From: Cyanobacteria bacterium UBA4641
GTDB taxonomy: Bacteria > Cyanobacteriota > Vampirovibrionia > Gastranaerophilales > Gastranaerophilaceae
Assembly (NCBI GenBank): GCA_002405805.1
Contig: DHMN01000003.1
Coordinates: 29,558 to 65,283 of the forward strand
Reading direction: 5' to 3'
DNA: 35,726 bases
Part shown: piece after piece, positions 25,201 to 32,254 of the stretch
Numbering within the stretch: the stretch's first letter is position 1
How the letters are laid out: each line of letters begins with the position of its first letter
Notes under the pieces: generated by a model
The model's input: the letters and a program-made list of their open reading frames with translations, nothing else
The model's database searches: none
What the model was told of the DNA's origin: nothing
Made by a program: the position numbers and the translations under genes

Positions 25201-25437
25201 ATGTCTGACAAATTTTCTCAAGATGGGAAACCATTTGACAAAGAGTCATAACAACGAGGCGTTCTTACTAAATGTTCATCTCATATAACAATGACGAGGC
25301 TTGAGAAAAATATGTATTTATCTGTTGTTAAAGATATGTTAGGGCATTCAAAAATAACAACAACCCAACGCTATGCACATCCAGTTCCTCAGCAAAAACG
25401 TGATGCTGTTGAAATTCTTAGTTCTTATTCAAAATAA
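25201..25437 (+). pseudogene. Tyrosine recombinase (integrase) C-terminal remnant
   Basis: In one frame, KFSQDGKPFDKES is followed by a stop (TAA at 25249-25251), then TRLEKN and VVKDMLGHSKITTTQRYAHP, ending EILSSYSK. This is the C-terminal catalytic region of a phage/Xer-type integrase: LGHSKITTTQRYAH carries the second conserved His/LGH box and the nucleophile Tyr. The arginine box (HxLRHT) that should lie between the two parts is missing and about 20 codons are lost, so the gene is broken and lacks its N-terminal two-thirds. It points at a tRNA-Gly gene 150 bases downstream, a classic integration target. I read it as the scar of a lost genomic island or prophage. Confidence 0.75.
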
Positions 25438-25467
25438 AGCTCTCTTAATTGAGAGCTTTATTTTTTT
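25436..25467 (+). terminator. Intrinsic terminator of the lost integrase gene
   Basis: AAAGCTCTC-TTAATT-GAGAGCTTT (9-bp perfect stem) followed by A and seven T. It overlaps the stop codon of the integrase fragment, so the original terminator survived. Confidence 0.8.
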
Positions 25468-25524
25468 AGATTCACATGTTTACGATTTAGTTTCACGGTT
25501 TTGTGTTTAAGTTTTAAAACATTA

Positions 25525-25544
25525 ATTACCCACGGATTACCCAC
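25525..25544. repeat. ATTACCCAC direct repeat, 11-base period
   Basis: ATTACCCAC at 25525-25533 and 25536-25544, one helical turn apart, between the integrase remnant and tRNA-Gly. It may be a surviving integrase or excisionase arm site; chance cannot be ruled out. Confidence 0.35.
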
Positions 25545-25558
25545 AAAAAATAGACAAT

Positions 25559-25588
25559 AAAAAAGAGAGTCCTAAAACTCTCTTTTTT
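25559..25588. terminator. Bidirectional terminator next to tRNA-Gly
   Basis: AAAAAAGAGAGT-CCTAAA-ACTCTCTTTTTT: a 12-bp stem with A- and T-runs on both sides, so it can act on either strand. It directly follows the 3' end of tRNA-Gly on the minus strand. Confidence 0.75.
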
Positions 25589-25589
25589 A

Positions 25590-25664
25590 TGGAGCGGGAG
25601 ACGAGGCTCGAACTCGCGACATCCTCCTTGGCAAGGAGGCATTCTACCACTGAATTACCCCCGC
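25590..25664 (-). tRNA. tRNA-Gly (anticodon GCC)
   Basis: Full cloverleaf on the minus strand: acceptor GCGGGGG paired with CTCCCGC (one G-T pair), D arm with TTCAGTGGTAGAA, anticodon stem CCTCC/GGAGG around TTGCCAA (anticodon GCC), T arm around GTTCGAGCC, discriminator T and an encoded CCA end. Integrase remains lie 150 bases downstream. Confidence 0.95.
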
Positions 25665-25683
25665 TTATTTGGGTTACCACTTA

Positions 25684-25711
25684 ATAATACATGCTAAAAA
25701 AAAAATATCAA
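25684..25711 (-). promoter_or_regulatory. Predicted tRNA-Gly promoter
   Basis: Minus strand: TTGATA (25711-25706), 16 bases made mostly of T, TATTAT (25689-25684). The start of transcription falls about 13 bases before the mature tRNA. Confidence 0.6.
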
Positions 25712-25813
25712 GCACTTTTTCTTATTTTCCTTAAAAATTTTTGTAAATTTATATTAAATCACCTCAAAAACCACGCAATTATTTGCTTGTTCATACTTTA
25801 TAAATTCAAATAC

Positions 25814-25831
25814 AAGTAGAAGTAGAAGTAG
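25814..25831 (+). repeat. Hexanucleotide tandem repeat before a ribosome site
   Basis: Three exact copies of AAGTAG, followed directly by the AAAGGA ribosome site of the gene at 25846. Slippage would change the 5' leader in steps of six bases. Confidence 0.6.
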
Positions 25832-25845
25832 AAAGGATTTACCCT

Positions 25846-26676
25846 ATGTCATTCATGTCTAAAATCGGTGCAACTATTGATAGCAGTGCAAATAAATTGC
25901 CTAACAGATTTTTAGAAGGCGGTTTTATGAAAATGGGTGCAGTTGACCGTGCGCCAAGAACTAATACACCCCAAGAACTAGTAGATTCAATTAGAGCTTA
26001 TGCAAAAGAATCTCCTGAAATTGCTGAATTTGCAAAACATTTGGATGAAATGAAACCTGAGCATTTAGGGTTAGCGCAAGATATCATTGATTTGTCAAAC
26101 ACTCACGAAATGTTAATGACCAATATCAATTTGAAAGACACTTTGAAAAACGGCAAAACTGTCATGGGTGAAATGCTTAGAATGTTACCTGAGACAAGCA
26201 AAAAGAATCCTGCTGCCATTGAACTGAGTGAAGAAGTAATCAATCATTCTGACGCAACGAACGCAAAATATTTCTTATGCAGTCTGTTTGGACATGACTT
26301 GCCAAACATGGGTAGTTTAGCAGAACAAATGAGAGCAACAAAAGAAGTTGTCGGAACGATTGCTAAAGATACACTAAGTGGCGGTTACACAGGAACTTTT
26401 GAAAAGAACAAAGAATTTTTTGAATTTATCAAAAACCTATGTTACAACGATTCAAAACCTGAAAACGTAAAAATGCTAAAAACGATATTTGATACAATCG
26501 AAAAACTTTGCAAAAATACTCAGCCGACATGTGATATCGGAGCAATCAGAACAGGTAATACAAAAGCGATAAAAGAAAATCTTGAAATTCTTCCGCAAGT
26601 ATTAGAAAATGCAGATAAGCAAGGAAAATCAATTGATGTTTCAAGTTTTCTTACAAATAACGTAAACTTAGTTTAA
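25846..26676 (+). CDS. Hypothetical helical protein
   Basis: A 276-residue soluble protein, apparently all-alpha, with no signal peptide or membrane helix. Successive amphipathic helices of 20-30 residues are visible (for example PQELVDSIRAYAKESPEIAE and PEHLGLAQDIIDLSNTHEML), perhaps an alpha-solenoid. I recognise no domain. AAAGGA lies eight bases before the ATG; the Met at codon 4 is a possible alternative start. The frame is clean and codon use matches its neighbours, so it is a real gene. It stands alone between tRNA-Gly and dnaE, sharing a bidirectional terminator with dnaE, in a spot that looks like an old integration site, so it may be accessory cargo. That is inference. Confidence 0.65.
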   Translation: MSFMSKIGATIDSSANKLPNRFLEGGFMKMGAVDRAPRTNTPQELVDSIRAYAKESPEIAEFAKHLDEMKPEHLGLAQDIIDLSNTHEMLMTNINLKDTLKNGKTVMGEMLRMLPETSKKNPAAIELSEEVINHSDATNAKYFLCSLFGHDLPNMGSLAEQMRATKEVVGTIAKDTLSGGYTGTFEKNKEFFEFIKNLCYNDSKPENVKMLKTIFDTIEKLCKNTQPTCDIGAIRTGNTKAIKENLEILPQVLENADKQGKSIDVSSFLTNNVNLV

Positions 26677-26694
26677 ACTTATAAAAATCAGAAA

Positions 26695-26717
26695 AGGCGG
26701 TTTATTTTAAACCGCCT
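26695..26717. terminator. Bidirectional terminator between the 276-residue gene and dnaE
   Basis: AGGCGGTTTA-TTT-TAAACCGCCT, a 10-bp stem followed by CTTTTAT on the plus strand and TTTTCTGATTTTTAT on the minus. The dnaE stop codon lies inside the hairpin. Confidence 0.8.
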
Positions 26718-29700
26718 CTTTTATATCCGTATCCATTGATTTGATTGAAATTCCGATTCTGTCACCAAAACCTTTATGCAAAGTGTTGACCAAATCGTTT
26801 GATGAATTCACCCAAAACATTGATGATGCCAAAATTTTGACTGGTCCTGTCAAATCAGGAAGTTTCATCATTACTGGGTCAGAGCCTGAATATTGGCACA
26901 ACAACTGTTTCAAAAATACCAATTCTTCAAACTTCATTTCATCTTTAAATTCAATGGTGAAAATATTTGAATTATCAACAGGTTTTACTGTATCAATCAA
27001 AATAATCGGTGGGTCATCATCCCCACGGCGACTGACTTTCCCAGATACAATAATTCGCTGTTCGTTTTGCAAGTAGTCGTTATATTCTTGAATCTTTGAA
27101 TTGAATGCAAGAGTATCAATTCTGCCTGTCAAATCTTCTATTGTCACAAAACGCACAAACTTTGTAGGGTCATTTTTGGTTGGAATTTGTTTTGTACCAG
27201 TAACAAGTCCGCAAATCGTAACAACCTTTTCATTTGCAACAGACGGAATCTCTGAAATTTTGTGAGTCATCAAAAACGGTAACTTGTCCCTGATTGTAGA
27301 TAATGGGTGACTTGTTACATAAAAACCCAAAAATTCTTTTTCAAACAATTGAATTTGACGCGCATCATATTCTTCATCAGAACCTGCAAGAGAAAATTTC
27401 GCATTATCTATAGATGCTGTATCTCCGAGCATATCAAACAAACTGCCTTGACCTGACTCTTTTGCTTTGGCTTCTTTTGAGGCAGTTGCTGTGATGTATT
27501 CCAAATTTTCCATCAACTGTTTACGACTTTTTTCAATAGTTGAAAAAGCACCGGCTTTAATCAAACCTTCCAAGGTTCTCTTGTTGGTACATTTTACATC
27601 AACACGTTTGATATAATCGTAAATTGACTTAAAGTCTCCGCTCTCTTCACGCTCTTTGATAATATCTTCAATAACACCTTCACCAACTTGTTTAATTGAT
27701 GCAAGTCCAAATCTGATATTGTCACCGTCAGGCGTGAAAGATGCCAACGAGTGGTTAATATCAGGCGGTAAAACTTTGATACCTTTTTTTAGAGCCTCTT
27801 CAATATATAATTGAGTTTTTTCTTGGTCGCCTGAAACACTTGATAACAGTGCTGATAGATATTCAACAGGGAAGTGGCATTTTAAATAAGCCGTTTGGTA
27901 AGCAACAAATGCGTACGCTGCTGAGTGACTTCGGTTGAAACAGTACGATGCGAAACTCAAGATTTGGTTAAATAAAGCAGTTGCAGCCTCGGCAGTCATA
28001 CCATGTTTTGCAGACGCTTCAATAAATTTGCCCTTCTGCTTTTCCATTTCGTCGACTTTTTTCTTACCCATCATACGACGAACCATGTCAGCTTGACCAA
28101 GTGAGTAATCAGCCAAAACTTGGAACACCTGCATGATTTGTTCTTGGTAAACGATTGTACCGTAAGTATCTTTCAACACAGGTTCAAGTAGTGGATGCGC
28201 ATAAGTGATTTCCTGACGACCATGTTTACGTTCAACGAAATCATCAACCATGCCTGAATCCAATGGACCCGGTCTAAATAGTGCTACCAAAGCGCCCAAA
28301 TCTTCAAATACGTCCGGTTTTAACCTTTTTACAAGGTTTTTCATACCTTGAGATTCCAACTGGAACACACCATCCGTATCACCTGCCATCAACATATCAT
28401 AAGTCGGCTTATCATCAAGCGGAATATCGTTGATTTTTAATTCAATCCCTTGACGGCGTTTAATCATATCAACGGTTTTGTATATCGTTGTAAGGTTTCG
28501 CAAGCCCAAAAAGTCCATTTTCAAAAGGCTTAAAACCTCAGTAACCGCGTGTGGCGGATAACCGGTTTGAATAATACCATCTTTTGAAGGCTGAACTGGC
28601 AAAATTTCATCTAGCGGTTTTGGTGCAATGATTACACCTGCGGCATGAGTACCGGTGTTGTTTTTCAACCCCTCAATACCAATAGCAAGGTCAATCAACT
28701 TTTTAAGTCCGACAGTTTTGCCCTCAATCGGGTCAATCATAATCTGTTCGTCTTTATCATATAGAGCTCTTAACTCGGAACCTTCGTACTGAATAGCTTG
28801 TTTTAGAGTTTTTGCCTTATCATTGATACTCATTGCAAGTTCTATTGCAGGTTCAATCAATCCGGCAAGGCGGTTACTTTCAGAAAACGGAACTTTTAAA
28901 ATTCTGGCAACACCTTTAAATGCAGCTTTTGCGGCATAAGTACCAAATGTAATAATCTGACAAACTCTGTCTTCGCCATATTTTTGGGTTACATACTCGA
29001 TAACTTCGCCACGACGTTCGATACAGAAGTCGATATCAATATCGGGCATGGTGAAACGCTCAGGGTTTAAGAATCTTTCAAACAACAGTTTATGCTTAAT
29101 TGGGTCCAAATCCGTGATTTCAAGTGCATAAGCAACAACAGAACCTGCCGCAGAACCACGCCCCGGACCTACAGGGATTCCATGAGTTTTTGAAAAGTGG
29201 ATAAAGTCCCAAGTAATTAAGAAATAAGCAGCAAAACCCATTTGCTCAATTACACCAAGTTCATACTTAACCCTTTCCTTGATAGAATCAGAAACTTCGC
29301 CGTATCTTTTTTTCAAACCTACATGGACAAGATATTCCAAATACGTTTCAATTGTATACCCTGACGGAACTTCATAATCAGGCAACGGACTTTTACCGAG
29401 TTCAAGCATCAAATGACATTTATCAGCAATTTTAACAGTGTTTTCAATACATCTGTTAAACATTTCGCTATCCATCCATTTGAAAGAATCTCTCAATTGA
29501 GATGCGGTTTTTACATAAAATTCATTGTTAGGAAAATGGAACCTGTTTGGGTCATCCTTATCACTGTTGGTTTGCATACACAACAAAGTATCGTGCATGT
29601 CGGCATCTTCAAGATTCAAATAGTGAGAGTCGTTTGTAATAACCATCTCAATATCAAGTTCTTGAGCAATTTTTATCAAATCAGGATTTGTACGTTTTTG

Positions 29701-30252
29701 TTCTTCCAAACCATGGTCTTGAAGTTCGATGTAATAATCATCTCCGAACAAATCTTTAAATCTTTTTGCAACAGCTTTTGCACCTTCATAATCATTTTTT
29801 AGCAAATGCTGTAAAACTTCACCACCTAAACAAGCTGAACAACAAATCAAACCTTCATGGTGTTTTTCAAGAAGTTCCCAGTTAATTCTCGGTTTTACAT
29901 AACGACCTTTACACCAAGCAGCTGAAGTCAATTTTACGATATTTGCATAACCTGTATTATCTTTTACAAGCAAAATCAAGTGATAACAAGGGTTGTGGGT
30001 TTTGTCATGTTCAGTAATATCGCCGTCATGGAAGTAAAATTCACTACCCATAATCGGTTTAACGCCTGAATCTCTTGCAAGTTCATACAATTCCATATCG
30101 CCATACATAACACCGTGGTCTGTAACGGCAACTGCAGGAAACTCATGCTCCTTACAAAACTTTAACAAATCCCCTATTCTAATCGCCCCATCAAGTAATG
30201 AATACTCTGTGTGCAGGTGGAGCGGTACATATTTTTGTTCATTTTCAGCCAT
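26707..30252 (-). CDS. dnaE: DNA polymerase III alpha subunit
   Basis: The replicative polymerase catalytic subunit, 1181 residues, typical for DnaE. The PHP domain opens with VPLHLHTEYSLLDGA (9-23) and VTDHGVMYG. The palm has the catalytic aspartates in MPDIDIDFC (around 400-408), followed by GEDRVCQIITFGTYAAKAA; GDTDGVFQLES and the fingers segment GTIVYQEQIMQV come later. A helix-hairpin-helix region and an OB-fold (VVTICGLVTGTKQIPTKND onward, around 1010-1090) complete the order seen in DnaE1. There is no Shine-Dalgarno; TATGAT ends six bases before the ATG, suggesting a leaderless mRNA. It follows the OmpA-like gene by 73 bases on the same strand and may also receive read-through from it. 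Confidence 0.97.
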   Translation of the reverse strand: MAENEQKYVPLHLHTEYSLLDGAIRIGDLLKFCKEHEFPAVAVTDHGVMYGDMELYELARDSGVKPIMGSEFYFHDGDITEHDKTHNPCYHLILLVKDNTGYANIVKLTSAAWCKGRYVKPRINWELLEKHHEGLICCSACLGGEVLQHLLKNDYEGAKAVAKRFKDLFGDDYYIELQDHGLEEQKRTNPDLIKIAQELDIEMVITNDSHYLNLEDADMHDTLLCMQTNSDKDDPNRFHFPNNEFYVKTASQLRDSFKWMDSEMFNRCIENTVKIADKCHLMLELGKSPLPDYEVPSGYTIETYLEYLVHVGLKKRYGEVSDSIKERVKYELGVIEQMGFAAYFLITWDFIHFSKTHGIPVGPGRGSAAGSVVAYALEITDLDPIKHKLLFERFLNPERFTMPDIDIDFCIERRGEVIEYVTQKYGEDRVCQIITFGTYAAKAAFKGVARILKVPFSESNRLAGLIEPAIELAMSINDKAKTLKQAIQYEGSELRALYDKDEQIMIDPIEGKTVGLKKLIDLAIGIEGLKNNTGTHAAGVIIAPKPLDEILPVQPSKDGIIQTGYPPHAVTEVLSLLKMDFLGLRNLTTIYKTVDMIKRRQGIELKINDIPLDDKPTYDMLMAGDTDGVFQLESQGMKNLVKRLKPDVFEDLGALVALFRPGPLDSGMVDDFVERKHGRQEITYAHPLLEPVLKDTYGTIVYQEQIMQVFQVLADYSLGQADMVRRMMGKKKVDEMEKQKGKFIEASAKHGMTAEAATALFNQILSFASYCFNRSHSAAYAFVAYQTAYLKCHFPVEYLSALLSSVSGDQEKTQLYIEEALKKGIKVLPPDINHSLASFTPDGDNIRFGLASIKQVGEGVIEDIIKEREESGDFKSIYDYIKRVDVKCTNKRTLEGLIKAGAFSTIEKSRKQLMENLEYITATASKEAKAKESGQGSLFDMLGDTASIDNAKFSLAGSDEEYDARQIQLFEKEFLGFYVTSHPLSTIRDKLPFLMTHKISEIPSVANEKVVTICGLVTGTKQIPTKNDPTKFVRFVTIEDLTGRIDTLAFNSKIQEYNDYLQNEQRIIVSGKVSRRGDDDPPIILIDTVKPVDNSNIFTIEFKDEMKFEELVFLKQLLCQYSGSDPVMMKLPDLTGPVKILASSMFWVNSSNDLVNTLHKGFGDRIGISIKSMDTDIKEAV

Positions 30253-30258
30253 AAGAAA

Positions 30259-30287
30259 ATCATATTACGCACAAGGTTAATTGAAAA
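30259..30287 (-). promoter_or_regulatory. dnaE promoter, leaderless
   Basis: Minus strand: TTTTCA (30287-30282), 17 bases, TATGAT (30264-30259), then six bases to the ATG at 30252. A 17-base inverted repeat (30312-30328, TAACTTTA / TAAAGTTA) lies upstream over the end of the OmpA-like gene. Confidence 0.45.
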
Positions 30288-30325
30288 CTAATTATTAATA
30301 AAAATAAATATTAACTTTAATAAAG

Positions 30326-30895
30326 TTACCTTTGATATTTCTCATAATTTATTATGACAAAATCTATCCGATTATCCATATCGTCACGGTAATCCACATT
30401 ATCTCGAAATGGCATAAGTTTGCCAAATCCTATTGCATAAATTTGATTTAGAGAAACAAGTTTTGTTTGTACAATATAATGTGCGACATTTTGCGCTCTT
30501 TCTATAGTCAATTCTAAATTTGAATTTGTAAAACTTCCGCGCTCATTTCGTTCTGTCGAATTACCTTCAATTACACAAGGTTTTCCGATTTCACTAATCA
30601 ATACACTGATTTTATTTAACAAATCTTTTGAGGAGTCTTTTAATTCAACTGATTCATTTTCAAAAAATATTCCACTGTCAAAACTCACCACAAGTCCGCG
30701 CGGAACTTTTGTATAAAGAATACCGCCAGTTGTTCCGAGGTTTGATTTAAAAATTTGTTCTATCTTGTCAGTGGAAATGTATTTTTGAGAGGAGACACCT
30801 GCCGATAATTGAGGTTCTAAAGAATATGAAAATTTTTGTACAAGAAAAATTACAAGTAAACTTAAATATAAAATTTTCGCAATTCTGTTAAACAA
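30326..30895 (-). CDS. OmpA/MotB-like peptidoglycan-binding envelope protein
   Basis: A 189-residue exported protein. The N-terminus MFNRIAKILYLSLLVIFLVQKFSYS is a signal peptide or anchor. From about residue 65 on it follows the OmpA C-terminal pattern: VVSFDSGIFFENESVELKDS, VIEGNSTE in place of the usual (G)H(T/A)D, then LTIERAQNVAHYIV, IYAIGFGKLMP and NRIDFVIINY. The family binds peptidoglycan and fixes the outer membrane or a motor to the wall; the altered GNSTE motif may change that binding. I see no ATG in a suitable place, so the start is TTG at 30895, nine bases after GAGAGG. That ribosome site lies inside a 10-bp hairpin (30895-30928). It sits between a dead M16 gene and dnaE on the same strand. 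Confidence 0.8.
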   Translation of the reverse strand: MFNRIAKILYLSLLVIFLVQKFSYSLEPQLSAGVSSQKYISTDKIEQIFKSNLGTTGGILYTKVPRGLVVSFDSGIFFENESVELKDSSKDLLNKISVLISEIGKPCVIEGNSTERNERGSFTNSNLELTIERAQNVAHYIVQTKLVSLNQIYAIGFGKLMPFRDNVDYRDDMDNRIDFVIINYEKYQR

Positions 30896-30928
30896 AACGA
30901 CAATCCTCTCAATACAGAATTGTCGTTT
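30895..30928 (-). promoter_or_regulatory. Hairpin enclosing the ribosome site of the OmpA-like gene
   Basis: On the minus strand AAACGACAAT (30928-30919), a 14-base loop that ends in GAGAGG, then ATTGTCGTTT (30904-30895). The stem is perfect over 10 bp. Its 3' arm fills the spacer between the Shine-Dalgarno and the TTG start, and its last base is the first base of that codon. It could control translation, or end transcription of the upstream M16 gene. Confidence 0.5.
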
Positions 30929-30959
30929 GAATTATTATAAAAAACTATTAGCTGACAAG

Positions 30960-32174
30960 TTATGGTTTGATTATTGATAGAACAGATTTGTCATTGAAGT
31001 ATTTTTTAGCACATTCAAGAACTTGTTCTGCCGTAACAGCTTTAACCAAATCTTTCATTTTTTCAGTGTAATCAAAGCCAAAACCTACAACGCCATATTT
31101 AGCGTAAGAACATGCCTGTTGCAAGTTAGTTTCTTCTAAAAATGCACATTTACCGATTAAGTTATTTTTAGCATCACTTAATTCTTTTTCTCCAACAGGA
31201 ATAGTGCGGATTTTTTCGATTTCTTCGTTGAAACCTTTTAGAGAAACTTCAATATTTTTAGGTTCTGTTGCAATATAAATCATGAAGTTACCTGCAAGTT
31301 TGTATGTTTCATAAGAACTTCTTACAACATAAGCCAAACCTTTTTTGTCTCGAAGTTCTAAGAATAAACGAGAAGACAATCCGCTTGCACCAAGGATAAT
31401 ATTTAGCAAAATCAAAGCAGGATAATCAGGTTCTCCATAAGTCGGAACTTGCCACCCTTTAATAATATGCGCTTGGTTCAAATCAGATTTTGTATTTATA
31501 ACTTCTTTTGCCTCTTTTAATTCAGGCTTTTCAATATCAAAATTATTATCAATAGATTCAGGAAGTTTGCCTATTGTTTCTTCAATTTGAGGCAGAATTT
31601 CAGATTTTTCAACATCTCCGACAATAGCAAGTGCTTTTTTGCTGTTATTTAATACATAGTGATATGCATTTACTACATCGTCTTTTGTGATAGAATCCAA
31701 GTTTTCCAAAATCTTAGTCATTGAATTGCCATAGTAGTGATTTCCATACATAGCTCGACAATATGCATCCATTGCCAATGCTCTTGGAGAATCCAATTGT
31801 GCTTGAATTTCACCTTTCAATTTAATTTTTTCTTTTTCAAATTCTTCAAATGTAGAATTTGTCAAAACTTCATTCAACAATTCAATCGCCTTTGAAACAT
31901 CTTCGTTCAAACATACAAATTTTAATCTCAAATAGTTTGGAAAAAGTTCACTGGAAAAATCAATTGCAAATTTTTCAAACTCATTTGCAAGTTCTTCTGA
32001 ATTGTAATTTTTTGTACCTTGCAAAAACAATCTTGTAAGTAATGAATAAATACCGGCTTTTTCTTCGGCCTTATTTACTGATAAATTCAAACATAAAGCA
32101 AGCCTTGGAGTATCTTCATTCCTTTTATAAATATATTCGATATTGTTGTTCAATTTAGAAATTTCTTTTGTCAT
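30960..32174 (-). CDS. M16-family protein without the zinc motif (non-catalytic)
   Basis: A 404-residue single-chain M16 homologue. It aligns well with the 860-residue M16 protease of this window around LFxxGTKNY, but where that enzyme has HFLEH this one reads SLLTR (44-48), so both zinc His and the catalytic Glu are gone. The C-terminal half is well kept: GLSSRLFLELRDKKGLAYVVRSSY has the Arg/Tyr-rich substrate-binding segment typical of the non-catalytic subunit of two-subunit M16B enzymes. No signal peptide is evident, so it is either cytoplasmic or exported another way. GGAG precedes the ATG by about 11 bases. It is divergent from comM and is followed by the OmpA-like gene 64 bases on. Role: partner of another M16 subunit or peptide-binding protein, by inference. 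Confidence 0.85.
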   Translation of the reverse strand: MTKEISKLNNNIEYIYKRNEDTPRLALCLNLSVNKAEEKAGIYSLLTRLFLQGTKNYNSEELANEFEKFAIDFSSELFPNYLRLKFVCLNEDVSKAIELLNEVLTNSTFEEFEKEKIKLKGEIQAQLDSPRALAMDAYCRAMYGNHYYGNSMTKILENLDSITKDDVVNAYHYVLNNSKKALAIVGDVEKSEILPQIEETIGKLPESIDNNFDIEKPELKEAKEVINTKSDLNQAHIIKGWQVPTYGEPDYPALILLNIILGASGLSSRLFLELRDKKGLAYVVRSSYETYKLAGNFMIYIATEPKNIEVSLKGFNEEIEKIRTIPVGEKELSDAKNNLIGKCAFLEETNLQQACSYAKYGVVGFGFDYTEKMKDLVKAVTAEQVLECAKKYFNDKSVLSIIKP

Positions 32175-32197
32175 AATTTAACACTCTCCGTTCGTCC

Positions 32198-32226
32198 ATT
32201 TTAGCACGGTTTTACATAAAAGACAA
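32198..32226 (-). promoter_or_regulatory. Promoter of the non-catalytic M16 gene
   Basis: Minus strand: TTGTCT (32226-32221), 17 bases, TGC plus TAAAAT (32203-32198). It shares its -35 bases with the comM promoter on the other strand. Confidence 0.5.
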
Positions 32227-32248
32227 ATAATAGTAATTATGCTATACT
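32220..32248 (+). promoter_or_regulatory. comM promoter, leaderless
   Basis: AAGACA (32220-32225), 17 bases, TGC plus TATACT (32243-32248), an extended -10. The GTG start codon begins at 32255 after six bases, so the transcript should begin at the codon itself. Confidence 0.6.
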
Positions 32249-32254
32249 AGCCAT

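Noticed and set aside
25525..25588. CRISPR array
   Set aside because: There are only two 9-base units in tandem and no spacer-repeat structure; no array or cas gene is seen anywhere in the window.
30312..30328. TAACTTTA / TAAAGTTA inverted repeat as an operator of dnaE
   Set aside because: It is entirely A+T-rich apart from one pair, overlaps a stop codon, and such short palindromes are expected by chance in this composition.
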